This document shows, in pieces, positions 1-5,447 of a stretch of DNA of 5,447 bases (positions are counted from its first letter, which is position 1; the number at the start of each line of letters is the position of its first letter). The position numbers were made by a program, and so were the translations under genes. This DNA is from Flavobacteriales bacterium. Its GTDB lineage: Bacteria > Bacteroidota > Bacteroidia > Flavobacteriales_D > Crocinitomicaceae. Location: positions 1 to 5,447 of the forward strand of contig CANHJY010000147.1 of assembly GCA_947461185.1 (NCBI GenBank), read 5' to 3'. A model generated the notes under the pieces. It made no database searches. It saw nothing but the letters and a program-made list of their open reading frames with translations, and had not been told where the DNA came from.

Positions 1-207
1 CGATCTTGGAAAAGCTGAACTTAATTCGGCATAGCAAAATGAACCCAATATGGCTATAAAACCTCCAAGCACCCAGAGTGCTATGATGGCGTTCATGTTT
101 TTCAAATCAATTAATTGAAAACCTAAGCTGGTAAAAACACCAGTGCCCACCATATTGGCAATTACTATAGAAATAGCAGCTAATAACCCGAACTTCTTAT
201 TATTCAC
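1..207 (-). CDS. APC-superfamily amino acid permease, N-terminal fragment
   Basis: This is the first 69 codons of an inner-membrane amino acid transporter; the rest lies beyond position 1. The frame is open from an in-frame TAA just upstream (near 234-232) to the window edge. Two membrane segments are visible, at about residues 6-28 and 41-62. The first carries ANMVGTGVFTSLGFQL, the unwound glycine-rich TM1 motif that binds substrate in APC permeases. The second is followed by CYAELSSAFPRS, matching the conserved 'YAEL...FPRSGG' loop after TM2. The only standard start that keeps TM1 is GTG at 207-205. The first ATG, at 153-151, would remove most of TM1, and an ATT at 225-223 is a less likely alternative. 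The gene shares the strand of the glucanase operon but is about 395 bases away, so it is probably transcribed separately. The family call is firm; the substrate cannot be told. Confidence 0.85.
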   Translation of the reverse strand, partial: MNNKKFGLLAAISIVIANMVGTGVFTSLGFQLIDLKNMNAIIALWVLGGFIAILGSFCYAELSSAFPRS

Positions 208-246
208 GTACTTGGAAAATTGAATACAATATTACAATTTTTAGTT

Positions 247-317
247 GATTTGATGATTTGGGGATTTGATGATTTGATGATTTGGGGATTTGATGATTTG
301 ATGATTTGGAGATTGGG
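247..317. repeat. 24-bp tandem repeat built of 8-bp GATTTGAT subunits
   Basis: Units begin at 263 and 287 (24 bp each, GATTTGATGATTTGATGATT followed by TGGG or TGGA). A shortened 16-bp unit (247-262) precedes them and a decayed one follows from 311. Each 24-bp unit is three 8-bp subunits, GATTTGAT twice and then GATTTGGG or GATTTGGA. The + strand is G/T-rich with almost no C. The period is a multiple of three, so a spurious repetitive reading frame crosses it. Confidence 0.9.
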
Positions 318-320
318 TGA

Positions 321-371
321 TTTGGTTTGTTGTCTTTGGTTTGTTGTCTTTGGTTTGTTGTTTGTTGTTTT
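321..371. repeat. 14-bp tandem repeat TTTGGTTTGTTGTC, three copies
   Basis: Copies lie at 321-334, 335-348 and 349-362. The last differs only at its final base (T for C) and trails into TGTTGTTTT. The array directly follows the 24-bp repeat and continues its G/T-rich strand bias, but the unit is unrelated in length and sequence. Confidence 0.9.
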
Positions 372-523
372 CAACTTAGCGAAACTTTGTGGCTTAGCGC
401 CTTTGTGGCAAATAAAAGTTGGTTGGGTAATTTAGAGACTTCCTCTGCGTAAACTCCTTTGCTCTTGTTCTTTGTGGTTTGATTTTTTACCGCTGAGAAA
501 TAAGAACGCTGAGTTACGCTAAG
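372..523. repeat. Mosaic of CTTAGCG, CTTTGTGG and CGCTGAG repeat words
   Basis: CTTAGCG occurs at 375-381 and 393-399, and inverted (CGCTAAG) at 517-523. CTTTGTGG occurs at 385-392, 401-408 and 470-477. CGCTGAG occurs at 491-497 and 507-513. The first part is an imperfect tandem pair of about 18 bp (375-392 and 393-408). CTCTGCGTAAACTC at 443-456 resembles the reverse complement of 511-523, so the segment also contains an imperfect inverted repeat. From memory, similar words recur in spacers of Bacteroidota and some other bacteria; I cannot verify that here. Confidence 0.75.
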
Positions 524-545
524 AGATTGAATAGTTGGGGAGGTG

Positions 546-584
546 ATTAAACTATTAAACCTTAAACCATTAAACTTATTAAAC
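546..584. repeat. Short ATTAAAC tandem array, about 8-bp period
   Basis: ATTAAAC occurs at 546-552, 554-560, 569-575 and 578-584, with a degenerate TTAAAC at 562-567, giving a loose period of 7 to 9 bases. The array ends 18 bases short of the GH16 stop codon, so it lies in the 3' untranslated part of the operon transcript. It has no inverted symmetry and does not look like an intrinsic terminator. Confidence 0.75.
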
Positions 585-602
585 CAGCGCAGCGAATCAA
601 AC

Positions 603-1427
603 TTACTGATAAACCCTGATGTAGTCTACCAACATTTTTTGAGGAAAAATAGAATCATCAACGCCGTATTTACCGCCCCAATTGCCTCCTACTGCAATGT
701 TTAATATCAAATGAAAATCCTGATTAAATGGCCAGGCTTCAGTGTTTGTTTCATCATTTTTAAATTCATGATATTTTTTTCCATCAACAAAAAAACTCAC
801 AGTTTTATCTGTCCATTCCATACCAAAAACATGAAAATCATCAGCCATTTCTTTCACATAAACACTTCCTGATTTTTGAGTGCCTTTCATTCCATTATAA
901 GCACCGGTATGAACTGTACCAAATAAGGAGTCGGGCCAGTATCCCACATTTTCCATAATATCTATTTCTCCGCTATGAGGCCAGATACCATATTTCATTT
1001 TTGTAGGTAACATCCAGATTGCAGGCCATATGCCTTTCCCACGAGGGATTTTGGCTCTTATTTCAAATCTCCCATATTTCCAGTCGGCTTTATTTTTGGT
1101 TACCAATCTGGCAGAAGTATATTTTGAATTGAGATAATCTTCCTTTTTGGCTTCAATGACTAAATTACCATCTTCTACTCTTGCATTCTCCAAACGTCTT
1201 TGAGTATAGTATTGATACTCATTGTTGCCCCATCCGCATAATTCAGGACAACCATTTCCTAAATCATAACTCCATTTAGTAGAATCAACCACATTACCAA
1301 TGCAATTGAACTCATCAAACCACACCATCTTATTGTATTTATATTGCGCTTGGCTTTCTTTCAACATAAAAACAGACAACATTAATGCAATTACAAATTG
1401 CCCTCTCTTAATCAAACCCATTTTCAT
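603..1427 (-). CDS. GH16 laminarinase-type endo-beta-1,3-glucanase
   Basis: This complete 274-residue secreted endoglucanase probably cuts internal beta-1,3 bonds of laminarin or the beta-1,3/1,4 bonds of mixed-linkage glucan. The catalytic signature GEIDIMENVG lies at residues 153-162. By the family pattern ExDxxE, Glu154 is the nucleophile, Asp156 assists, and Glu159 is the acid/base. Other laminarinase-clade blocks are GWGNNEYQYYT (65-75), GRFEIRAKIPRGKGIWPAIWMLP (119-141), MEWTDKTVSFFVDG (203-216) and the ending VDYIRVYQ. A Sec signal peptide covers about residues 1-27, with likely cleavage after SQA. There is no lipobox, extra binding module or T9SS domain, so the product is probably periplasmic or freely secreted. 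The ATG at 1427 follows the GH3 stop codon by 3 bases, so the two are cotranscribed and perhaps translationally coupled. A second ATG two codons in would change little. The family is certain; the exact glucan is inferred. Confidence 0.95.
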   Translation of the reverse strand: MKMGLIKRGQFVIALMLSVFMLKESQAQYKYNKMVWFDEFNCIGNVVDSTKWSYDLGNGCPELCGWGNNEYQYYTQRRLENARVEDGNLVIEAKKEDYLNSKYTSARLVTKNKADWKYGRFEIRAKIPRGKGIWPAIWMLPTKMKYGIWPHSGEIDIMENVGYWPDSLFGTVHTGAYNGMKGTQKSGSVYVKEMADDFHVFGMEWTDKTVSFFVDGKKYHEFKNDETNTEAWPFNQDFHLILNIAVGGNWGGKYGVDDSIFPQKMLVDYIRVYQ

Positions 1428-1430
1428 AGT

Positions 1431-3737
1431 TTACCAGATTTTACTGTTATTTAAATTAAATTCCTGTTGTAAAGAATTAATTTTTAAAATAAATTTCCCT
1501 TTTTCCAATGTCAATTTATTATTCGAGTTTACGAAAGCCAAATCATTCACTGGAATTTTGAAGCTCAACACTTTTTCTTCATTTACATTCAACTCCATTT
1601 TATCAAATGCTCTTAATCTTTTAACATCAGGAGTTAACGAGGCTACAACATCACTTACATAAACCTGAACCACTTCTTTACCTTTTACAGCACCTGTATT
1701 TTTTACCTTAACTGAAATTTGAAGTGTATCATTTACATTAAATGAAGACTTATTGATTTTCAAATCGCTGTAGTTGAATGAAGTGAATGACAAACCATAA
1801 CCGAAATCAAACAAAGGATTATAATCGGCAGAATAATCATAAGCGCCCTGAGGATTAGATTGTTCATCTGAAGGCTTATGAATATAATTGGTTAAAGCGT
1901 TAACATAGCGTGGGTACGTTACCGGTAGCTTTCCGCTTGGATTAACTTTACCAGATAAAATATCAGCTAAGGCATCAGCACCATAGTTGCCCGGAATGAA
2001 TAAATCAATGATCGCTGAGCAAAAAGGCTCTATCCTTGAGATATTTCTGGGTCTTCCTTCATTCAAAATCAATACCACCGGCTTACCCGTTTTTATAGCT
2101 GCTTCAGCCAATGCGATTTGATTGTCGGACAAATTCAAATCATTCAAATCTCCGGGTTTTTCTGTGTAGCTGTTCTCACCCAAACATAAAATAATATAAT
2201 CCACGTTAGAAGCAGCATTTGAGATTTCATTCACATTTACTATAGAATCTTCAAAATACTTGCCATTCATTTTATAAGCTACACCCTGAACAAATGAAAC
2301 ATTTTCGTTTCCAAAGTTTTTTAGAAGTGCTTCTAAAATAGTATTGTACTTCGATGCAAACATTTCTGTTTTTTCTCCCTGCCATGAATATGACCAACCC
2401 CCATTTAAACAACGCATATTATTAGCGTTAGGGCCAGTCACTAAAACTTTAGATTTTGTTGAAATAGGAAGCAGATTATTTTTATTTTTTAATAAGGTTA
2501 TAGATTCCGTCGCAGCATTATAAGCCACCTGTTGAAATTCAGCAGAAGCGAAATCAGGATAATCATTGCTGATTGTGTATGGAGTTGAAAATAAATTCAA
2601 TTCATATTTCACTCTTAATATTCTTCTTACCGCATCATCTATTCTGCTCACCGGAACTTTATTTTCTTTAACTAAAGCAATAAGATCGGTTATGAATGTT
2701 TTGTATTCGTAGGGAATCATCGCCATATCAATCCCCGCATTTATAGCGAGCATCAATGCTTCTTTGTTAGTTGAAACGATATTGTCTCGCTTACAAACAT
2801 TATCAATATCCTGCCAGTCTGTAACAACAAAACCGGTGAAACCCAATTCTCCTTTTAATACATCAGTTAATAAATACTTATTGATATGAGTTGGGATACC
2901 GTTGATTAAAGCCGAATTCACCATCACTGTTCTTGCTCCTGCTTTTACGCCTGATCTGAAAGAAGGAAGATGGTATTCACGTAAATAATTTTCAGACATC
3001 CATGCATTTGATCTGTCTTTTCCGGTTTTGGGATCAGAGTAACCGATATAGTGCTTTAAACAAGCCAATATTTTTTTCTTGTCGCCCAAAGGATTTTGAT
3101 ATCCATCAATAACTTGGACTCCCATTTGAGAAGTCAGATAAGGATCTTCACCGAAGGTTTCCCATAGTCTTGCCCAGCAAGGATTTACCCCTAAATCTAA
3201 CACAGGTGAAAAATTCCATGCCACACCGGTTGCTTTGCATTCATACGCAGTAATTGAGGCTGCTTTGTGAACTAACTCTCTGTTCCAGGTTGCTGCTTGT
3301 CCTAAGGGCTGAGGGAAAAAAGTAGCTCCATCAACATAAGTAGCTCCGTGTATTGCATCAAATCCATAAATCAATGGAATTTTTAATTTAGTGTTACTGG
3401 TTTGATTTTGCAGATTTTTAACCACTTCATTCCATGCCGTGGTTGACATAGCTTTATTATTTGAAGTATTTAAAACCGAACCCAGCTTATACTTTACAAT
3501 AGCATCCTGAACTTTATTATTATCCAATACAAAAGGATCTGCGCCTTCCTTTAAACCCAACACATCAAGCGTAATTTGAGCCATCTGGCCTACCTTCTCT
3601 TCGATGCTCATTTTTTTAATCAATTCATCTATTTTTATTTCATTCGGCGATTTTTTTTGCGAGAAGAGTTTATTCGATGATAAACTCAACCCACAAAACA
3701 ATAGCACTATTCTAACTCTGGAATATGCTGTTTTCAT
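1431..3737 (-). CDS. GH3 exo-beta-glucosidase (exo-beta-glucan glucohydrolase type)
   Basis: This complete 768-residue enzyme should release glucose from the non-reducing ends of beta-glucan oligosaccharides. A signal peptide spans about residues 1-27 (likely cut near LFSQ). The TIM-barrel domain covers about 35-380, with GFDAIHG (125-131), WARLWETFGEDP (188-199), KHYIGYS (228-234) and VVTDWQD (304-310), where Asp307 is the expected nucleophile. The alpha/beta-sandwich domain covers about 410-610. It holds GENSYTE (520-526), the region that supplies the acid/base glutamate in plant ExoI-like GH3 enzymes, and I cannot say which Glu acts. A fibronectin-III-like domain covers about 655-768 (NTGAVKGKEVVQVYVSD near 680-696). 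Size and domain order are normal for the family, and there is no T9SS domain. The gene sits 3 bases from both neighbours, inside an operon. With GH16 it fits laminarin or mixed-linkage glucan; cellobiose or xyloglucan oligosaccharides remain possible. Confidence 0.95.
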   Translation of the reverse strand: MKTAYSRVRIVLLFCGLSLSSNKLFSQKKSPNEIKIDELIKKMSIEEKVGQMAQITLDVLGLKEGADPFVLDNNKVQDAIVKYKLGSVLNTSNNKAMSTTAWNEVVKNLQNQTSNTKLKIPLIYGFDAIHGATYVDGATFFPQPLGQAATWNRELVHKAASITAYECKATGVAWNFSPVLDLGVNPCWARLWETFGEDPYLTSQMGVQVIDGYQNPLGDKKKILACLKHYIGYSDPKTGKDRSNAWMSENYLREYHLPSFRSGVKAGARTVMVNSALINGIPTHINKYLLTDVLKGELGFTGFVVTDWQDIDNVCKRDNIVSTNKEALMLAINAGIDMAMIPYEYKTFITDLIALVKENKVPVSRIDDAVRRILRVKYELNLFSTPYTISNDYPDFASAEFQQVAYNAATESITLLKNKNNLLPISTKSKVLVTGPNANNMRCLNGGWSYSWQGEKTEMFASKYNTILEALLKNFGNENVSFVQGVAYKMNGKYFEDSIVNVNEISNAASNVDYIILCLGENSYTEKPGDLNDLNLSDNQIALAEAAIKTGKPVVLILNEGRPRNISRIEPFCSAIIDLFIPGNYGADALADILSGKVNPSGKLPVTYPRYVNALTNYIHKPSDEQSNPQGAYDYSADYNPLFDFGYGLSFTSFNYSDLKINKSSFNVNDTLQISVKVKNTGAVKGKEVVQVYVSDVVASLTPDVKRLRAFDKMELNVNEEKVLSFKIPVNDLAFVNSNNKLTLEKGKFILKINSLQQEFNLNNSKIW

Positions 3738-3740
3738 TAA

Positions 3741-3971
3741 TTATTTTTTAATTACTTTTTTAGATGTTTTAATACCATTTACTTTATTAACTATCTGCAA
3801 TATATACACGCCGGCTGGATAAATTTGCATATTTATTTGAATTACACTATTAGTACTGGTTATTCTTTTAACTGTTTTACCAGCCATGTCAATAACTCTG
3901 ATTTCAAGAGGTGTTTTATTTTGATTATCAATGTTCAAATAATCTACAAATGGATTAGGATATAATGAAAC
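3741..3971 (-). other. Type A T9SS C-terminal sorting domain
   Basis: The segment begins VSLYPNPFVDYLNI, contains IRVIDMAGKTVKRI and PAGVYILQIVN, and ends SKKVIKK. This matches the usual order of the type A sorting domain: YPNP, then 'D..G..V', then 'AGVY.L.I', then basic residues at the end. It implies the host has a type IX secretion system and that this domain is removed on export. Neither GH gene downstream encodes such a domain. Confidence 0.93.
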
Positions 3972-5447
3972 CTGATCCAACAAATCATTTGTATTTGTTG
4001 AGTTATCTGTTGCTTTACTCATTAAATCATCAAAATAATAAGTTTTCTCACCTGCAGCAGATCCAGCAACTCCATAATCAAAATAGATAGTTGCTTTGTC
4101 GTAATTGTAATTCAAATTAAGTGGCGTTGTATTTGCTGATTCGTCAGAGAAATCAAAAGTTAATGTTTGCCATCCAGATGCAGTGGTTACCGTAGCTTCG
4201 GTTTCTACTGAATGTAAAGGACTGTTGTGTTCTTCTAATTTCAATCTCACTTTTATACCAGCATCTGGCGACCAAACGCGAACAGTCATCTTGGTGTTAT
4301 TTATCGAGAATGGCACTCTGTTAGTGAACCCTCTTCCTAATGAATCTGTAATAACAGTTCCGGCATCCGAAAGCGCAGCAGCAGTTTTCACCACCTTAGC
4401 AACCTGATTAGAAGATAAAGTTGGGTCAACAACTACTGATGATTGTTCTGCTCCACTAAATCCAATGAAACTGTAGTTCACATTATTGTCATCAAAGGTC
4501 AAAGGAATCGACATCTGAGTTTTGTTGTTTACAGGAGTTCCACCAACGGTAAGTCTTACATCATCAAAATAGAAAGTAAAATTAGATGAGCCATCACCCA
4601 CTGTTCCATTTTCAAAAATGAAGACTAATTTTTGATATTGATTTGAAGTATTGATTGTACTGTAATCAAATGTTAATTCATCCCATGCATTTGCAACTGT
4701 TGTTAATACTTCTTTCTCAAAATTAATTCCGGAATTGGTTGCATTTTCAACTTTCAACAACACTTTAGCTCCTACTCTTGGTGACCACACTTTCATTTTG
4801 AAAGTTTTATTGATAGAAAAATCAATTGGCGTATTCAACATTAGCGTACTTCCGCCCCAAGGCTGGCCAGCATTTTTAATCATCCTCGCCACTTTAGGAC
4901 TTACATTAATTCCTAAAGGTAAAGGTTGAGGATTGCTGACAACAGAAGCATTCCCACCATCAAAATCAACAAATGCATAATTAATAGTTGATGATTCAAA
5001 ATCCAATGGAAGTGCTGGTACATTTGAAATTACTGGTGCTGTTATTAATCTGATATCATCAAAGTAGAACGTAAAGTTGGATGAGCCATCTCCCATGGTT
5101 CCGTTATCAAAAATCAATACTATTTTTTGATACTGATTAGAGGAATTGATTGATGTATAGTCAAAAGATAAATCTTCCCATGTATTCGCCACTGTTGTTA
5201 ATACTTCTTTTTCAAAATTGATTGAAGCATCAGTTGCGTTCTCCACTTTCAATAACACTTTTGCTCCCACTCTTGGCGACCACACTTTCATTTTGAAAGT
5301 TTTGTTTACAGAGAAATCTATTGGACCATTTAATTGTACCAAACTTCCTCCATAAACTTGACCCATATTCTTAACCATCTTACCCACTTTACTGCTGGTG
5401 TTGATTCCTGCTGGCTGAGGGTTAGCTACTACTGTTACTGCACCACC
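3741..5447 (-). CDS. T9SS-secreted multi-module carbohydrate-binding-like protein, C-terminal part
   Basis: The frame is open to the window edge, giving 568 visible residues; the N-terminus lies beyond 5447. A GTG at 5387 is internal, because the reading frame and the module homology continue upstream of it. Three tandem beta-sandwich modules are visible, at about residues 1-134, 147-299 and 314-476. Each has a '(K/R)VWSP' strand (W56, W221, W392) and ends in YFDD, a form common in galactose-binding-like CBMs such as families 4, 11 and 22. The last 75 or so residues, from LYPNPF (495), form a type A T9SS sorting domain, with a typical AGVYILQIVN strand and a Lys-rich end. The protein should cross the outer membrane and be surface-attached or released. 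No catalytic motif is visible; a glycoside hydrolase domain or more modules may lie upstream. Glucan binding is inferred from the neighbouring GH3 and GH16 genes. Confidence 0.85.
   Translation of the reverse strand, partial: GGAVTVVANPQPAGINTSSKVGKMVKNMGQVYGGSLVQLNGPIDFSVNKTFKMKVWSPRVGAKVLLKVENATDASINFEKEVLTTVANTWEDLSFDYTSINSSNQYQKIVLIFDNGTMGDGSSNFTFYFDDIRLITAPVISNVPALPLDFESSTINYAFVDFDGGNASVVSNPQPLPLGINVSPKVARMIKNAGQPWGGSTLMLNTPIDFSINKTFKMKVWSPRVGAKVLLKVENATNSGINFEKEVLTTVANAWDELTFDYSTINTSNQYQKLVFIFENGTVGDGSSNFTFYFDDVRLTVGGTPVNNKTQMSIPLTFDDNNVNYSFIGFSGAEQSSVVVDPTLSSNQVAKVVKTAAALSDAGTVITDSLGRGFTNRVPFSINNTKMTVRVWSPDAGIKVRLKLEEHNSPLHSVETEATVTTASGWQTLTFDFSDESANTTPLNLNYNYDKATIYFDYGVAGSAAGEKTYYFDDLMSKATDNSTNTNDLLDQVSLYPNPFVDYLNIDNQNKTPLEIRVIDMAGKTVKRITSTNSVIQINMQIYPAGVYILQIVNKVNGIKTSKKVIKK
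4020..4508 (-). other. Third, diverged carbohydrate-binding-like module
   Basis: This module runs from IPLTFDD to TYYFDDL (visible residues about 314-476). It keeps the framework of modules A and B: the opening LTFDD strand, KVVK, PFSINNTKMTVRVWSP, the FDFSD strand and the closing YFDD. Its W-to-W distance from module B is 171 residues rather than 165. It carries a distinct segment, DSLGRGFTNRVPF (368-380), where A and B have a shorter loop. Its EEHNSPLHSVETEATV stretch (385-400) replaces the NFEKEVLTT block of A and B. Different loops suggest a different ligand or affinity, which is inference. Confidence 0.75.
4551..5447 (-). repeat. Tandem 495-bp module duplication inside the T9SS protein gene
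   Basis: Module A (visible 5447-5046) and module B (about 5009-4551) align with a 495-base (165-residue) offset. By hand alignment, 88 of 114 residues are identical between 5387-5046 and 4892-4551, including a 22-residue identical run around the WSPRV motif. DNA identity is also high: bases 5278-5303 and 4783-4808 are identical over 26 positions. Upstream of this block there is one 2-residue length difference near the NPQP motif. A third module (about 4508-4020) has the same architecture but is far more diverged. Confidence 0.9.

Larger units (their letters stand above)
208..602. other. Repeat-rich intergenic spacer with no supported gene
   Basis: This stretch of about 395 bases separates the GH16 stop codon from the permease start. 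I found no convincing coding region, tRNA or strong terminator hairpin. It is built almost wholly from short repeats, which are listed separately: a 24-bp array, a 14-bp array, a mosaic of CTTAGCG and CTTTGTGG words, and an ATTAAAC array. It must also hold the 3' end of the glucanase operon transcript and, probably within about 50 bases of 207, the permease promoter. I could not identify either one precisely. Confidence 0.8.

Noticed and set aside
227..234. TAATATTG on the minus strand as a Bacteroidota -7 promoter element (consensus TAnnTTTG) for the permease.
   Set aside because: One position differs from consensus, and no TTTG -33 element is seen at the expected distance upstream. In such AT-rich sequence the match is not significant.
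247..371. A CRISPR array.
   Set aside because: The repeats are directly adjacent with no unique spacers, and no cas genes are present.
220..435. A 71-codon plus-strand reading frame with an 8-residue repeat (DLMIWGFD).
   Set aside because: The peptide simply translates the 24-bp tandem repeat and the G/T-rich array. It is low in complexity, has no family resemblance, and overlaps obvious non-coding repeats.
372..602. An intrinsic terminator for the glucanase operon.
   Set aside because: The inverted CTTAGCG/CGCTAAG words are more than 100 bases apart, and no compact GC-rich stem followed by a T run on the minus strand was found.
1300..1662. A 120-codon plus-strand reading frame across the GH16/GH3 junction.
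   Set aside because: It lies antisense to the strongly conserved signal peptide of GH16 and the C-terminus of GH3. Its sequence shows no recognisable motif, so it is a shadow frame.
3690..3737. A lipoprotein signal around Cys15 of the GH3 protein (VLLFCG).
   Set aside because: The residue before Cys is Phe, which does not fit a lipobox, and the hydrophobic core continues beyond Cys. A Sec type I signal cut near residue 27 fits better.
5385..5387. GTG as the true start of the T9SS protein gene.
   Set aside because: The frame stays open to the window edge, and the codons upstream (GGAVTVVANPQP) match the equivalent stretch of module B (GGNASVVSNPQP), so coding continues beyond 5447.

Overview
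The window looks like Bacteroidota (Bacteroidetes). It is AT-rich, its genes lack clear Shine-Dalgarno sequences, one product ends in a type IX secretion (T9SS) sorting domain, and the genes form a polysaccharide-utilisation cluster. I cannot place it below phylum level.

Layout: all four supported genes lie on the minus strand. Read in the direction of transcription, the window opens inside a large secreted protein (5447 to 3741). The visible part is three tandem carbohydrate-binding-like beta-sandwich modules followed by a T9SS sorting domain. After 3 bases comes a complete GH3 exo-beta-glucosidase (3737 to 1431). After 3 more bases comes a complete GH16 laminarinase-type endo-beta-1,3-glucanase (1427 to 603). 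About 395 bases then hold no supported gene but four different families of short direct repeats. Finally, positions 207 to 1 hold the N-terminus of an APC-superfamily amino acid permease that runs off the window edge and probably starts at GTG.

Function: the three upstream genes read as one operon for beta-glucan use, most likely laminarin or mixed-linkage glucan. The T9SS-exported multi-module protein would bind glucan at or outside the cell surface. GH16 would cut internal bonds, and GH3 would release glucose from the resulting oligosaccharides. No SusC/SusD transporter pair lies in the window; if there is one, it is probably upstream of 5447.

I do not see a clearly new biological system. 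The parts most worth a second look are the high similarity of two neighbouring binding modules, the split in export signals within one operon, and the layered repeats between GH16 and the permease.
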